Positions 9,794 to 20,346 of a stretch of 64,000 bases of DNA are shown here, piece after piece; positions within the stretch are counted from its first letter, which is position 1; every line of letters starts with the position of its first letter. The stretch is from positions 130,741 through 194,740 of the forward strand of contig NZ_CSTD01000004.1 of assembly GCF_001053185.1 (NCBI RefSeq), in the 5' to 3' direction. The notes below the pieces were generated by a model. It did not search any database. It worked only from the letters and a program-made list of their open reading frames with translations, and was not told the origin of the DNA. Position numbers and translations under genes: made by a program. This DNA comes from Mycobacterium bohemicum DSM 44277. GTDB taxonomy: Bacteria > Actinomycetota > Actinomycetes > Mycobacteriales > Mycobacteriaceae.

Positions 9794-12700
9794 ATGTCGC
9801 AGACTGATCAGGACGAGCGGCTGACCCGCCGCGTAGAAGAACTCAGAGCCACCGACCCGCAGTTCGCCGCCGCCCGGCCCGACCCGGCCGTCGTTGCGGC
9901 CCTGGAACAGCCGGGCCTGCGGTTGCCCCAGATCATCCGGACGGTGCTGGACGGCTACGCCGACCGGCCCGCGCTCGGGCAGCGCGCGGTCGGGTTCGTC
10001 CAGGACCCGGCGACGGGGCGGACCTCGCTGGAGATCCTGCCCCACTTCCAGACCACCACCTACCGCGAGCTGAGCGACCGCGTCGACGCCCTTGCGCGCG
10101 CCCTCACCGGCGACTCGCTTCGGGCGGGCGACCGCGTGTGCGTGCTGGGCTTCAACAGCGTCGACTACACCACCATCGACATCGCGCTGGGGCAGATCGG
10201 CGCCGTGGCGGTCCCGCTGCAGACCAGCGCGGCCCTGGGCCAGCTGCAGCCGATCGTGGCCGAGACCGAGCCCAGCGCCCTCGCCGCGAGCGTCAACCAG
10301 CTGCCCGAAGCGGTCGAGCTGATCCTCAGCGCGCAGCACGAGCTACCCAAGAAGCTCGTGGTGTTCGACTACCACCCCGAGGTCGACGACGAACGCGAAA
10401 CCGTGGAGGCCGCCCGCGCGCGGCTGGCCGACGGCCCGGTCGCGGTGGAGACACTGGCCGACGCCCTCGAGCGCGGCACGTCGCTGCCCGCGGTGCCCGC
10501 TGACGCCACCGAGGAGGACGACCCGCTGGCCCTGCTGATCTACACCTCCGGCAGCACGGGCGCGCCGAAGGGCGCGATGTACCCGCAGAGCAACGTCGGC
10601 AAGATGTGGTGCCGGTCGAGCCGGAACTGGTTCGGCGAGACTGCGGCGTCGATCACGCTCAACTTCATGCCGATGAGCCACGTGATGGGACGCGGCATCC
10701 TCTACGGCACCCTCGGCAATGGCGGCACCGCCTACTTCGCCGCCAAGAGCGACCTGTCCACGCTGCTCGAGGACCTCGAGCTGGTCCGGCCGACCGAACT
10801 GAACTTCGTGCCGCGCATCTGGGAGACGCTGTACGGCGAATTCCAGCGCCAGGTCGAGCGCCGGCTGACCGACCCTAACGACCCCGACGAGCGGCGCGCG
10901 GTCGAGGCCGAGGTGCTCGACGAGCAGCGCCGGTACCAGCTCGGCGGTCGGTTCATCTTCGCGATGACCGGCTCGGCGCCCACCTCGCCGGAGCTGCGGA
11001 CCTGGGTCGAGTCCCTGCTCGAGATGCACCTGCTGGACGGCTACGGTTCCACCGAGGCGGGCATGGTGCTGTTCGACGGCGAGATCCAGCGTCCCCCGGT
11101 GATCGACTACAAGCTGGTCGACGTCCCGGACCTCGGCTACTTCGGCACCGACCGGCCGCACCCGCGCGGTGAGCTGCTGCTGCGGACCGCGAACATGTTC
11201 CCCGGCTACTACAAGCGGGCCGAGACCACCGCCAACGTGTTCGACGAGGACGGCTACTACCGCACCGGCGACGTCTTCGCCGAGATCGCGCCCGACCGGC
11301 TGGTGTACGTCGACCGCCGCAACAACGTGCTCAAGCTCGCCCAGGGCGAGTTCGTCACCCTGGCGAAGCTGGAGGCCGTGTTCGGCAACAGCCCGCTGAT
11401 CCGCCAGATCTACGTCTACGGCAACAGCGCCCAGCCCTACCTGCTGGCCGTGGTGGTGCCGACCGAGGAGGCGCTCGCGGAGGGCGACGCCGAGGCGCTG
11501 AAGTCGAGGATCGCCGACTCGCTGCAGAACGTCGCCCGCGAGGCGGGCCTGCAGTCCTACGAGGTGCCGCGCGACTTCATCGTCGAGACCACGCCGTTCA
11601 GCCTGGAGAACGGGCTGCTGACCGGCATCCGCAAGCTGGCGTGGCCCAAGCTCAAGGCGCACTACGGCGAGCGGCTGGAACAGCTCTACGCCGAGCTGGC
11701 CGAGGGACAGGCCAACGAGCTGGCCGAGCTGCGCCGCGGCGGCGCCGACGCGCCCGTGCCGCAGACGGTGATCCGGGCGGCGGCGGCCATGCTGGGCACG
11801 GCGGCCACCGACCTGTCACCCGAGGCGCACTTCACCGACCTCGGCGGGGACTCGTTGTCGGCGTTGACATTCGGGAACCTGCTGCGCGAGATCTTCGACG
11901 TCGACGTGCCGGTGGGCGTCATCGTGAGCCCGGCGAACGACCTGGCGGCCATCGCCGCCTACATCGAGGCCGAGCGCCAGGGCACCAGGCGGCCGACCTT
12001 CGCGGCGGTGCACGGGCGCGACGCGACCGAGGTCCACGCGAGCGACCTGACGCTGGACAAGTTCCTCGACGAGGCCAGGCTGGCCGCCGCGCCCAACCTG
12101 CCGAAGGCGAGCGCCGAGCCGCGGACCGTGCTGCTGACCGGCGCGACCGGCTTCCTGGGCCGCTACCTCGCGCTGGAATGGCTCGAGCGGATGGACATGG
12201 TCGACGGCAAGGTGATCGCCCTGGTGCGAGCCCGCTCCGACGAGGAGGCCCGGGCCCGGCTGGACAAGACGTTCGACAGCGGAGACCCAAAGCTGTTGGA
12301 GCATTACCGGGAGCTGGCGGCCGACCACCTGGAGGTAATCGCCGGCGACAAGGGCGAGGCCAACCTCGGCCTGGACCCGCAGACCTGGCAGCGGCTGGCC
12401 GACACCGTCGATCTGATCGTCGACCCGGCGGCCCTGGTGAACCACGTGCTGCCCTACAGCGAGCTGTTCGGCCCCAACGCGCTTGGCACCGCCGAGCTGA
12501 TACGGATCGCGCTGACCACCAAGCTGAAGCCGTACACGTACGTGTCCACGATCGGTGTGGGCGACCAGATCAAGCCGGGCGAGTTCGTCGAGGACGCCGA
12601 CATCCGGCAGATCAGCGCCACGCGGGCGATCAACGACAACTACGCCAACGGCTACGGCAACAGCAAGTGGGCCGGCGAGGTGCTGCTGCGCGAGGCCCAC

Positions 12701-13306
12701 GACCTGTGCGGCCTGCCCGTCGCGGTGTTCCGGTGCGACATGATCCTGGCCGACACCACGTACGCGGGCCAGCTCAACCTGCCGGACATGTTCACCCGGC
12801 TGATGCTGAGCCTGGTGGCCACCGGCATCGCGCCCGGTTCGTTCTACGAGCTGGACGCCGACGGCAACCGGCAGCGGGCGCACTACGACGGGCTGCCGGT
12901 CGAGTTCATCGCCGCAGCGATCTCGACGCTGGGACCGCGTGAGGGCTTCCAGACGTATCACGTCATGAATCCATACGACGACGGCATCGGGCTGGATGAG
13001 TACGTCGACTGGCTGGTCGAGGCCGGCTACTCGATCGAGCGCATCGCCGACTATGGACAGTGGTTGCAGCGGTTCGACACGGCGCTGCGGGCGCTTCCGG
13101 ACCGGCAGCGTCAGTACTCGCTGCTGCCGCTGCTGCACAACTACCAACGGCCGGAGAAGCCGCTGCGCGGATCGCTGGCACCGACCGACCGTTTCCGCGC
13201 GGCGGTGCAGGAAGCGAAAATCGGCCCCGACAAGGACATTCCACACGTCTCGGCGCCGATCATCGTCAAGTACGCCACCGACCTGCAGCTGCTCGGGCTG
13301 CTGTAG
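9794..13306 (+). CDS. car: Carboxylic acid reductase (adenylation–carrier–reductase)
   Basis: This 1170-residue enzyme reduces carboxylic acids to aldehydes with ATP and NADPH after phosphopantetheinylation. Order: adenylation domain (about 1-640, P-loop [11 protein letters not shown] near 250 and YGSTEAG), carrier domain with the modified serine in LGGDSLSAL (about 687), and an NADPH-binding reductase domain starting at TGATGFLG (about 783) with a YxxxK pair near 954-958 (YGNSK). Length matches M. tuberculosis FadD9 (Rv2590) and characterised mycobacterial and nocardial CARs. ATG 9794 is used rather than TTG 9791 because AGGGGA lies 5 nt before it. The gene is alone, ends at a strong inverted repeat and has no aldehyde-processing partner next to it. 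Confidence 0.95.
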   Translation: MSQTDQDERLTRRVEELRATDPQFAAARPDPAVVAALEQPGLRLPQIIRTVLDGYADRPALGQRAVGFVQDPATGRTSLEILPHFQTTTYRELSDRVDALARALTGDSLRAGDRVCVLGFNSVDYTTIDIALGQIGAVAVPLQTSAALGQLQPIVAETEPSALAASVNQLPEAVELILSAQHELPKKLVVFDYHPEVDDERETVEAARARLADGPVAVETLADALERGTSLPAVPADATEEDDPLALLIYTSGSTGAPKGAMYPQSNVGKMWCRSSRNWFGETAASITLNFMPMSHVMGRGILYGTLGNGGTAYFAAKSDLSTLLEDLELVRPTELNFVPRIWETLYGEFQRQVERRLTDPNDPDERRAVEAEVLDEQRRYQLGGRFIFAMTGSAPTSPELRTWVESLLEMHLLDGYGSTEAGMVLFDGEIQRPPVIDYKLVDVPDLGYFGTDRPHPRGELLLRTANMFPGYYKRAETTANVFDEDGYYRTGDVFAEIAPDRLVYVDRRNNVLKLAQGEFVTLAKLEAVFGNSPLIRQIYVYGNSAQPYLLAVVVPTEEALAEGDAEALKSRIADSLQNVAREAGLQSYEVPRDFIVETTPFSLENGLLTGIRKLAWPKLKAHYGERLEQLYAELAEGQANELAELRRGGADAPVPQTVIRAAAAMLGTAATDLSPEAHFTDLGGDSLSALTFGNLLREIFDVDVPVGVIVSPANDLAAIAAYIEAERQGTRRPTFAAVHGRDATEVHASDLTLDKFLDEARLAAAPNLPKASAEPRTVLLTGATGFLGRYLALEWLERMDMVDGKVIALVRARSDEEARARLDKTFDSGDPKLLEHYRELAADHLEVIAGDKGEANLGLDPQTWQRLADTVDLIVDPAALVNHVLPYSELFGPNALGTAELIRIALTTKLKPYTYVSTIGVGDQIKPGEFVEDADIRQISATRAINDNYANGYGNSKWAGEVLLREAHDLCGLPVAVFRCDMILADTTYAGQLNLPDMFTRLMLSLVATGIAPGSFYELDADGNRQRAHYDGLPVEFIAAAISTLGPREGFQTYHVMNPYDDGIGLDEYVDWLVEAGYSIERIADYGQWLQRFDTALRALPDRQRQYSLLPLLHNYQRPEKPLRGSLAPTDRFRAAVQEAKIGPDKDIPHVSAPIIVKYATDLQLLGLL

Positions 13307-13318
13307 CGAGGTCCCGGT

Positions 13319-13360
13319 AAGCGAATCGCCCAGCTCCCGCGGGAGCTGGGCGATTCGCTT
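13319..13360. terminator. Perfect 42-nt palindrome between convergent genes, likely bidirectional terminator
   Basis: Two 21-nt arms (13319-13339 and 13340-13360) are exact reverse complements with no loop. CCGGTA and TACCGG flank them as an outer interrupted pair. It begins 12 nt after the reductase stop and ends 11 nt before the stop of the convergent membrane-protein gene. There is no T-tract, which is common for mycobacterial terminators. Confidence 0.85.
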
Positions 13361-13371
13361 GCGCCTACCGG

Positions 13372-14076
13372 TTATCGCTGGGGATGCGGCCAGTGCAGAA
13401 ACCTGGAGTGCCCTGCCGGCTCGGCGTCCGCGCGCTGGCGGCGCCATCCCCGTTTCGGCCGCGCCTCCTCCGGGACGACGTAGCGGTCACCGCGGGGCAT
13501 GGTCATCGCGCCCGAGGACACCGGCTCCCCCACCACTTCGTGGTGCGGCTCGGCCGCCGGCGCCGGCCGCGGATCCGCCGCCGCAGCCACGGGCGTCACG
13601 TCGCGGGCCAGGCGCACCGCCGTGCGGGCCAGCACCACGCCACCGATGAAGATGATCAGCGCGCCCAGGCCGGTGAAGTAGGAGATCTCCAGGGCGGTGC
13701 GCTTGCGCTCGGTCGCGGCGACCGGGTCGCCGGCGGAGCCGATGCCCAGCAGCGGAGCCACCTGGTTGCCGACGACGAACCAGGCGCCGGACAGGACCGC
13801 CAGCCAGCCGCCCAGCATCGCGGCGGCGCGGTTGCCGGCGAGGATCAGCAGCAAACCACCGACCACGGTCGCGGCTCCCGGCAGCACCTCGAGCCAACCG
13901 CGGGCGGACGTCCACGCCCACTCCTGGTCCGGCGTGTACGCAAAGTTGAAGTGCGGACCGACGAACGGGATCAACGCGCCCCACGCACCCAGGATGACCA
14001 GGAGCAATCCACTGATCGCGCCGCGCGAGCGCGGCATCCGCAGCCCGCCCGGGCGGTCGTACTCCGTGCTTTTCAT
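13372..14076 (-). CDS. Predicted multi-pass membrane protein of unknown function
   Basis: This 234-residue protein has about four hydrophobic segments (GLLLVILGAWGALIPFVG; AATVVGGLLLILAG; LGGWLAVLSGAWFVVG; GLGALIIFIGGVVLA) followed by an Ala/Pro-rich and then basic cytoplasmic tail. ATG 14076 is preferred over the longer reading because GAGGAGATG sits just before it. I do not recognise the family with confidence. Similar small membrane proteins occur singly in mycobacteria. Confidence 0.72.
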   Translation of the reverse strand: MKSTEYDRPGGLRMPRSRGAISGLLLVILGAWGALIPFVGPHFNFAYTPDQEWAWTSARGWLEVLPGAATVVGGLLLILAGNRAAAMLGGWLAVLSGAWFVVGNQVAPLLGIGSAGDPVAATERKRTALEISYFTGLGALIIFIGGVVLARTAVRLARDVTPVAAAADPRPAPAAEPHHEVVGEPVSSGAMTMPRGDRYVVPEEARPKRGWRRQRADAEPAGHSRFLHWPHPQR

Positions 14077-14152
14077 GACATCTCCTCGGTAGAAGCCGGT
14101 CGAATTCCGGCTCAAAACGGGTACCCCCGGCCACCGAGAAGTAACCGGTCTG

Positions 14153-14539
14153 TCAGTACCGCAGGCCGAGGAGCACCAGAGCGATGGCCAGGGCCGGGAA
14201 GACCCCCTGGAATAGCGCGGCCCGCGCCTTGTCCGGGGCGGATACCAGCAGCACCACCGCGGCCGCGGTCATCGAGCCGGCCCCCGCGAGGATCAGCGTG
14301 GCCCCAACCACCTCGTGCCCGATGGCGACGGTGCCGATCCCGACGGACGTGATGATCGCCAGGAACAGGTTGTAGAACCCCTGGTTGAAGGCGAGCAGCC
14401 GGGTGGTGTCGGCCTCCTCCGGCGTGGTGCCGAAGACGGCCCGGGTGCGCGGCGAGGTCCAGGTCAGCGACTCCATGACGAAGATGTAGACGTGCAAGAG
14501 GGCGGCCAGCCCGGCGAGTACCAACCCTGCGGTCAACAT
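14153..14539 (-). CDS. DUF1304 family membrane protein
   Basis: This 128-residue protein has four hydrophobic helices and conserved DUF1304 features: HVYIFVMESLTW near the start and AFNQGFYNLFLAI in the middle. ATG 14539 has an excellent AGGAGGAC ribosome-binding site. Function is unknown. It lies downstream of the ruv operon on the same strand but is separated by a 56-bp tandem repeat, so it is probably transcribed separately. Confidence 0.8.
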   Translation of the reverse strand: MLTAGLVLAGLAALLHVYIFVMESLTWTSPRTRAVFGTTPEEADTTRLLAFNQGFYNLFLAIITSVGIGTVAIGHEVVGATLILAGAGSMTAAAVVLLVSAPDKARAALFQGVFPALAIALVLLGLRY

Positions 14540-14570
14540 CGCGTCCTCCTGGTGTATCGGCGTCAATTGT

Positions 14571-14680
14571 CGCCCGGCTCCGCCGCGCTCGCGATCGCAA
14601 CTGTGCCGGGTGGTGGCGACCCGCTTCGCCCGGCTCCGCCGCGCTCGCGATCGCAACTATGCCGGATGGCGGCGACCCGC
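14571..14680. repeat. Two tandem copies of a 56-bp GC-rich unit
   Basis: The unit beginning CGCCCGGCTCCGCCGCGCTC starts at 14571 and again at 14627, with only a few substitutions between copies. It fills most of the gap between ruvB and the DUF1304 gene, and contains the GC-rich CGCGATCGC core often seen in mycobacterial intergenic repeats. No coding potential is seen. Confidence 0.85.
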
Positions 14681-14693
14681 GAGTCGCGACCCG

Positions 14694-15715
14694 CTAGTCA
14701 AACAGGCCCGGCTGGCCCAGCCCGGTCACCCCGGCCGGCGGCGTCATACCCAGGTGCGTCCAGGCCAGCGCGGTCGCGACGCGGCCGCGCGGCGTGCGCG
14801 CGACCATGCCGGCGCGCACCAGGAACGGCTCACACACCTCTTCCACGGTGGTGGCCTCCTCACCGACCGCCACCGCGAGCGTCGAGACCCCCACCGGGCC
14901 GCCGCCGAAGCTGCGGGTCAGCGCGGACAGCACCGCCCGGTCCAGCCGGTCCAGGCCCAGCTCGTCGACGTCGTACACCGCCAGCGCGGCCTTGGCGACG
15001 TCGCGGGTGATCAGCCCGTCGGCGCGCACCTCGGCGAAGTCGCGGACCCGGCGCAGCAGCCGGTTGGCGATGCGCCCAGCTCGATGCCGAGGATCCCGGC
15101 GGACCGGGCCAGCACGCGTTCCAGTTCGGCGGGTTCGTAGAAATCCATGTGCGCGGTGAACCCGAACCGGTCGCGCAGCGGGCCGGTGAGCGCGCCGGAC
15201 CGGGTGGTCGCGCCGACCAGGGTGAAGGGCGCGACCTCCAACGGGATCGAGGTGGCGCCCGGGCCCTTGCCGACTACCACGTCAACCCGGAAGTCCTCCA
15301 TCGCCAGGTACAGCATCTCCTCGGCGGGCCGCGCGATGCGGTGGATCTCGTCGATGAACAGCACGTCGTGCTCGACCAGGTTGGACAGCATCGCGGCCAG
15401 GTCGCCGGCGCGCTCGAGCGCCGGGCCGGAGGTCACCCGCAGCGCAGACCCCAGTTCGGCCGCGATGATCATCGCCAGCGACGTCTTGCCCAGGCCCGGC
15501 GGCCCGGACAGCAGGATGTGGTCGGGCGTGCCGCCGCGGTTCTTGGCGCCCTGGATGACCAGCTGCAACTGTTCGCGCACCCGCGGCTGCCCGATGAACT
15601 CCGCAAGCGTGCGGGGTCGCAGGCTGACGTCGATGTCGCCCTCGCCCACGGTCAGCGCCGGGGAGACGTCCCGGTCGTCGGGCTCCGGCGGGTCCTCCCG
15701 ATAGTCGCCGCTCAT
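14694..15715 (-). pseudogene. ruvB: RuvB Holliday-junction helicase with internal deletion and frameshift
   Basis: The first 210 or so residues are canonical RuvB: Walker A in [13 protein letters not shown], Walker B in LFIDEIHR and sensor 1 in GATTRSG. After [14 protein letters not shown] (near 15080) the frame shifts. The remaining C-terminal winged-helix part continues in another frame, with [20 protein letters not shown] and ending QPGLFD. Compared with other mycobacterial RuvB, about 14 residues before RIANRLLRR are missing, including the sensor 2 segment. RuvB drives branch migration with RuvA in recombination and repair. It overlaps ruvA by ATGA. A loss of about 45 nt, real or artefactual, explains the break. 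Confidence 0.85.
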
Positions 15716-16308
15716 CGGGACTTACCCAGCAGCGACAGCGCGGCCCGCAGCGCGGCGGACGTGGTCGCGTCGTGGTCGGCGGCCAGCACCTTGTCGGTGG
15801 CCTCCTCGGCCTGCTTGGCGGCGAACCCCAGCCCGACCAGGGCGTCGACCACCGGGCCGCGGACCGCGTGGCCGTTCTGCGCGACACCGGCCGGCGCGCC
15901 CGCCGCGATGCCACCGACCTTGTCGCGCAGTTCCAGCACCATCCGCTCGGCGCTGCGCTTGCCGATCCCCGGCACCCGGGTCAGCGCGGCGACATCGCCG
16001 TCGTGCAGGGCCTGGCGCAACGCGGCCGCGTCGTGCACGGCCAGCGTCGCCATGGCCAGCCGGGGCCCGACGCCCGACACCGACAGCAGCGTCAGGAACA
16101 GGTCACGCGTCTCGGAGTCGGCGAACCCGTACAGCGTCATCGAATCCTCGCGGACGATCATCGCGGTGATCAGCCTGGCCTCGCCACCCTGGCGCAACGT
16201 CGCCAGCGTCGACGGCGTCGCGTTCACCCGGTAGCCGACGCCGGCGGCCTCGATCACCACGTGGTCGAGGGCCACCTCGAGCACCTCGCCGCGCACCGAC
16301 GCGATCAT
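15712..16308 (-). CDS. ruvA: Holliday-junction DNA-binding subunit RuvA
   Basis: This 198-residue protein has an N-terminal OB fold (starting MIASVRGEV), helix-hairpin-helix repeats ([12 protein letters not shown] and [15 protein letters not shown]) and a C-terminal domain ([18 protein letters not shown]) that contacts RuvB. It overlaps ruvC upstream and ruvB downstream by ATGA, so the three are translationally coupled. RuvA loads RuvB onto four-way junctions. Confidence 0.96.
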   Translation of the reverse strand: MIASVRGEVLEVALDHVVIEAAGVGYRVNATPSTLATLRQGGEARLITAMIVREDSMTLYGFADSETRDLFLTLLSVSGVGPRLAMATLAVHDAAALRQALHDGDVAALTRVPGIGKRSAERMVLELRDKVGGIAAGAPAGVAQNGHAVRGPVVDALVGLGFAAKQAEEATDKVLAADHDATTSAALRAALSLLGKSR

Positions 16309-16871
16309 CGGGCGGCCTTCAGCTTGGCCTGCACCTTGGCCCGGTAGGCCTGCCGCTGCTGCGCAGCCCGCGCCTCGGCCTCGGCGAGCCGGGCCAGCAT
16401 TGGGGCCCGCCAGCAGTGGCAGATCGCCAGCGCCAGCGCGTCGGCGGCGTCGGCCGGTGTCGGTTTGGCTTGCAGCGCAAGGATTTTCGTGACCATCGCG
16501 GTCACCTGCGCCTTGTCCGCGGCGCCGTTGCCGGTGACCGCCGCCTTGACCTCGGTGGGCGTGTGGAAGTGCACGTCGATCGATCGCCTGGCCGCCGCGA
16601 GCGCGATCACCCCGCCGGCCTGCGCGGTGCCCATCACCGTCGTCATGTTCAGTTGCGAGAACACCCGCTCGATGGCCACCACGTCCGGTCGGTGGGTGTC
16701 CAGCCAATGCTCGACGGCGTCGCTGATGGCCAGCAGGCGCCGCGCCAGCGGCGCGTCGGAGGGCGTGCGCACGACGTCGACGTCGAGCGCCACGACCTGA
16801 CGCCCGCGCCCCGTTTCGACGACCGACAGGCCGCATCGGGTCAGCCCGGGATCGACGCCCATCACCCGCAT
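16305..16871 (-). CDS. ruvC: Holliday-junction resolvase RuvC
   Basis: This 188-residue endonuclease cleaves four-way junctions. The catalytic acidic residues are visible in [12 protein letters not shown] near the start, in AIERVF, and in the [13 protein letters not shown] segment near residue 140-150. It is first in the ruvC–ruvA–ruvB operon. ATG 16871 gives the standard length. The 183-nt gap upstream to the divergent DUF4178 gene should hold both promoters; in M. tuberculosis I recall vapBC40 there, and it is not present here. Confidence 0.95.
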   Translation of the reverse strand: MRVMGVDPGLTRCGLSVVETGRGRQVVALDVDVVRTPSDAPLARRLLAISDAVEHWLDTHRPDVVAIERVFSQLNMTTVMGTAQAGGVIALAAARRSIDVHFHTPTEVKAAVTGNGAADKAQVTAMVTKILALQAKPTPADAADALALAICHCWRAPMLARLAEAEARAAQQRQAYRAKVQAKLKAAR

Positions 16872-17054
16872 AGCCTCTACACCGCTCCCGCCGTTTCCCA
16901 CCGATTGCCGAACAGCTGTTCGATAGGTTAGCGGCTGGGTGCGACATCGGCGGGCACGACACGCGGCGCCAGGGCGACGCCGCGATAGCGCGGAGCCGGC
17001 GTCTCGCGCTAAAGCTGTTAACTTGTAGCCCACGTTCGGCTCCGAAAGGTTCCC

Positions 17055-17663
17055 GTGGGCACAGTCCTGGTCGTGATCGCCGCGGTGTTGTTCATCTCGT
17101 CGATCGTCGTTCTGGTGATCGCGTTGCGCCGGCCCAAGGCACCCAGGTCCGGGGGTGCGCGCCAGGACCCGCTCGCGTTCAACGCGTCGCCGCAATTCGG
17201 CCCGCGAGAGTTGGGGCCGGGCGCCATCGTCAGCTACGCCGGCGTCGACTATGTGGTGCGCGGCTCGGTGACCTACCGCGAGGGGCCGTTCGTGTGGTGG
17301 GAGCACCTGCTCGAGGGCGGCGACGAGCCGGTCTGGTTCAGCGTCGAGGAGGACGACGGGCGCCTGGAGCTGGCCATGTGGGTGGCCCGCAAGGACGTGA
17401 CGCTGCAACCCGGCCAGCCCTACCTCGTCGACGGCGTGACGTTCCACGAGTCGGAACGCGGCCGCGCCTCCTACACGACCGAAGGCACCACGGGCCTGCC
17501 CGCGGCCGGCGACATGGAGTTCATCGACTGCGCCAATGCCGATGAGAGCGCGCTGCTTTCGTTCGAGCGCTGGTCCCCCGGCACACCATGGGAGATATCG
17601 ACCGGCAAGCCGGTGCGGCCCGGCGAGCTCACGCTCTACCCCGCACCGCCCCCCTCCCCTTAG
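17055..17663 (+). CDS. DUF4178 protein with N-terminal membrane anchor
   Basis: This 202-residue protein has one hydrophobic helix at residues 2-24, then a soluble DUF4178-like domain ([40 protein letters not shown]). It is the first gene of a five-gene set with DUF2617, DUF4247, DUF350 and a membrane spermidine-synthase-like enzyme. The set is conserved in actinobacteria (Rv2597-Rv2601 in M. tuberculosis) and points to a shared membrane or polyamine-linked role, not known in detail. Confidence 0.85.
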   Translation: MGTVLVVIAAVLFISSIVVLVIALRRPKAPRSGGARQDPLAFNASPQFGPRELGPGAIVSYAGVDYVVRGSVTYREGPFVWWEHLLEGGDEPVWFSVEEDDGRLELAMWVARKDVTLQPGQPYLVDGVTFHESERGRASYTTEGTTGLPAAGDMEFIDCANADESALLSFERWSPGTPWEISTGKPVRPGELTLYPAPPPSP

Positions 17664-17673
17664 GAGCGCACCG

Positions 17674-17877
17674 GTGCCGCTGCATCAGCTCGCCGTCAAC
17701 CCGCAGGACGTGTCCGGCAAGGCGCTGCGCCTCGTGCTCAACGCGGCCCCGCCCGCGCCGCTGGCCGCCGAACCCGACGGCGACGGCTGGCGCTGGCAGA
17801 CCTGGCATCTGTATCCGGGGGTTCCCGCCGGCTCCGGCGGGATCGTGGTTCATACGGCGAGCCGGTGGCAGCCGTGA
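17674..17877 (+). pseudogene. DUF2617 protein shortened to 67 residues by an apparent in-frame internal deletion
   Basis: The start ([15 protein letters not shown]) and end ([11 protein letters not shown]... HTASRWQP) look like the two ends of a DUF2617 protein. Family members, including Rv2598 as I remember it, are about 165 residues. Roughly 95-100 residues are missing near 17758-17790, with the frame kept. GTG 17674 follows TAGGAGC. The stop overlaps the next start (GTGA at 17874). The shortened form is unlikely to fold. Confidence 0.65.
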
Positions 17878-18308
17878 CCCGCAACCGCCTGCTGCTGATC
17901 GCGGGCGGCCTGGCGGTCGCCGCGGTCGCCTGCCTGGTGCCCGGAATCATGTTGCTGCACAAGGACATCGGATCCTATATCGCTTCGCACTACCGCGAAT
18001 ACTCCCGCGACGCCGACGGCACGCGGTACGAGTGCAGCGGGTCGCCGGACGACGTCGCCGACACGCTGGCCAACTATCAGGCCCCGGCGGCGCGCGCGGC
18101 CAACGACGACAACGAGTACCTGCGCTACAGCAGCGACATCGTCATCGTCGGCCCCGACGGCACCCGCCCGTGCAGCATCCGCGTGGAGCCCCTGAGCGCC
18201 GGATACAACCACGGCGCGTTCCTCTTCCTCGGCCCAGGATTCACCCCCGGATCCCCCGCGGGTGGCGCCGGGGGCACCCCCGGCGGACCCGGCGGCAGGG
18301 TCAAGTAG
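17874..18308 (+). CDS. DUF4247 membrane/secreted protein
   Basis: This 144-residue protein has an N-terminal hydrophobic helix (about 7-25, [19 protein letters not shown]), an extracytoplasmic DUF4247 domain ([24 protein letters not shown]) and a Gly/Pro-rich tail. GTG 17874 is chosen over GTG 17865 because it overlaps the previous stop, giving translational coupling. Function is unknown; see the operon note under the DUF4178 gene. Confidence 0.85.
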   Translation: MTRNRLLLIAGGLAVAAVACLVPGIMLLHKDIGSYIASHYREYSRDADGTRYECSGSPDDVADTLANYQAPAARAANDDNEYLRYSSDIVIVGPDGTRPCSIRVEPLSAGYNHGAFLFLGPGFTPGSPAGGAGGTPGGPGGRVK

Positions 18309-18322
18309 CAAAGGAGACAGTC

Positions 18323-18790
18323 ATGTACGCCCTAGTTTCTTCGAGCCTCGACTTCGGGGCGATCAACTTCGGCACCATCGCTCAGGGCGTGCTGGCCGTC
18401 GTCCTGTACTTCGCGGTGGGAGTCGGGGTCCTGATCGCCGGCTTCCTGATGGTCGACGTGCTCACCCCCGGAAGCCTGCGCCGGCTGGTCTTCATCGACC
18501 GGCGCCCGAACGCCGTCGTGCTGGCGTCGGCCATGTACGTCGCGCTCGCGATCGTCATCATCAGCGCCATCGCCAGCAGCTACAGCTCGCTCGGCGAGGG
18601 GCTCATCGGGGTCGCGGTGTACGGGCTGGTCGGCGTCGTGCTGCAGGGCGGCGCGCTGCTGATCCTGCAGATCGCGGTGCCGGGCCGGTTCCGCGAGCAC
18701 GTCGAGGAGCCGACCCTGCACCCCGCCGCGTTCGCCACCGCCACCATGCTCGTGGCGGTGGGAGGAGTCATCGCCGCCGCGATCTCATGA
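18323..18790 (+). CDS. DUF350 membrane protein
   Basis: This 155-residue protein has four hydrophobic helices: [59 protein letters not shown] and the C-terminal [17 protein letters not shown] family-typical VDVLTPG follows the first helix. AAAGGAGAC precedes the ATG by a good distance. Its stop overlaps the next start (ATGA), coupling it to the spermidine-synthase-like gene. DUF350 proteins often pair with polyamine or ATP-grasp enzymes in membrane-stress operons (recalled, not shown here). Confidence 0.88.
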   Translation: MYALVSSSLDFGAINFGTIAQGVLAVVLYFAVGVGVLIAGFLMVDVLTPGSLRRLVFIDRRPNAVVLASAMYVALAIVIISAIASSYSSLGEGLIGVAVYGLVGVVLQGGALLILQIAVPGRFREHVEEPTLHPAAFATATMLVAVGGVIAAAIS

Positions 18791-20346
18791 CCCACGTCAC
18801 CCCTAGGGTCGTGGCGGCCGCGTCCGGGCGCTGGCGGGCCGTGCTGCTGGCCGCGGTCGCCGCCTGCGCGGCGTGCGGCATCGTCTACGAACTCGCGCTG
18901 CTGACCCTGTCGGCCAGCCTGGACGGCGGCGGCATCGTGGCCACCTCGCTGATCGTGGCCGGCTACATCGCCGCGCTGGGCGCGGGCGCCTTGCTGGTCA
19001 AGCCGCTGCTGGCGCACGCGGCGATCACGTTCGTCGCCGTGGAAGCGCTGCTCAGCATCGTCGGGGGCCTGTCCGCGGCGACGCTGTACGCCGTGTTCGC
19101 CTTCATCGACGACGAGTCGACCTGGGTGCTGGCGGTGGGCACGGCCCTGATCGGCGGCCTCGTCGGCGCCGAGGTGCCGCTGCTGATGACGCTGCTGCAA
19201 CGCGGGCGGACCCTCGGGGCCGCGGACACCGGCCGCACCCTGGCCAACCTGAACGCCGCCGACTACCTCGGTGCGCTGCTGGGCGGGCTGGTCTGGCCGT
19301 TCTTCCTGCTGCCCCAGCTCGGCATGATCCGCGGCGCGGCGGCGACCGGCGTGATCAACCTGGCGGCCGCCGCCGTCGTGGCCGTCTTCCTGCTGCGCCG
19401 CGTCGTCTCCCCGCGCCAGCTGGCGTCGGCGCTGTGCGCGCTCGGGCTGGCGCTCGCGCTGCTCACCACGCTGCTCGTGCGCTCGCACGACATCGAGACG
19501 ACCAGCAGGCAGCGCCTCTACGCCGACCCGATCATCGCCTACCGGCACACGCCGTACCAGGAGATCGTGGTGACCCGCCGCGGCGCCGACATGCGGCTCT
19601 ACCTGGACGGGGGCCTGCAGTTCTCCACGCGGGACGAATACCGCTACACCGAGAGTCTCGTCTACCCGGCGCTCGGGGCCGGCGCGCACTCGGTGCTCGT
19701 CCTGGGCGGCGGGGACGGGCTGTGCGCCCGCGAGCTGCTCCGCCAGCCGGGCGTGCAGCGGATCGTGCAGGTCGAGCTCGACCCCGCCGTCATCGACCTC
19801 GCGCGCACCACCATGCGCGAGGCCAACGGCGGATCGCTGGACAACCCCCGCGTCGACGTCGTGATCGGCGACGCGATGACGTGGCTGCGCGGGCCCGTCG
19901 CTGACCGGTCGTTCGACGCGGTCATCGTCGACCTGCCCGATCCCGACACCCCCGCGCTGGGCCGGCTGTACTCGACCGAGTTCTACGCGCTGGTCGCCCG
20001 CGCGCTGGCGCCCGGCGGGCTGATGGTCGTGCAGTCGGGCAGCCCGTTCTCGACCCCGACGGCGTTCTGGCGCACGGTGTCGACGGTGCGGGCGGCCGGC
20101 TACGCGGTCACCCCTTACCACGTGCACGTGCCGACCTTCGGCGACTGGGGGTTCGCGCTGGCGCGCCGCGGGCCGGCCCCGCCGGTGCCGACGATGCCGC
20201 CCAACGCTCCGCCGCTGCGCTTCCTCAACCAGCAGGTGCTCGACGCCGCGACGGTGTTTTCATCGGACACCGGGCCGCGCCCGCTGGAGCCGTCGACCCT
20301 GGAGAACCCGCGCATCGTCGAGGACATGCGCCACGGCTACGACTAG
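18787..20346 (+). CDS. speE: Membrane-bound spermidine synthase-like aminopropyltransferase
   Basis: This 519-residue protein has seven or so membrane helices in the first 235 residues, then a cytoplasmic spermidine-synthase Rossmann domain: [57 protein letters not shown] and [16 protein letters not shown]. These are the decarboxylated-SAM and polyamine binding motifs of the family. Fusion to a membrane bundle differs from soluble SpeE, so the acceptor may be membrane-located. It is the last gene of the five-gene operon and its stop overlaps the end of the convergent Clp_N gene by 4 nt. Confidence 0.9.
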   Translation: MTHVTPRVVAAASGRWRAVLLAAVAACAACGIVYELALLTLSASLDGGGIVATSLIVAGYIAALGAGALLVKPLLAHAAITFVAVEALLSIVGGLSAATLYAVFAFIDDESTWVLAVGTALIGGLVGAEVPLLMTLLQRGRTLGAADTGRTLANLNAADYLGALLGGLVWPFFLLPQLGMIRGAAATGVINLAAAAVVAVFLLRRVVSPRQLASALCALGLALALLTTLLVRSHDIETTSRQRLYADPIIAYRHTPYQEIVVTRRGADMRLYLDGGLQFSTRDEYRYTESLVYPALGAGAHSVLVLGGGDGLCARELLRQPGVQRIVQVELDPAVIDLARTTMREANGGSLDNPRVDVVIGDAMTWLRGPVADRSFDAVIVDLPDPDTPALGRLYSTEFYALVARALAPGGLMVVQSGSPFSTPTAFWRTVSTVRAAGYAVTPYHVHVPTFGDWGFALARRGPAPPVPTMPPNAPPLRFLNQQVLDAATVFSSDTGPRPLEPSTLENPRIVEDMRHGYD

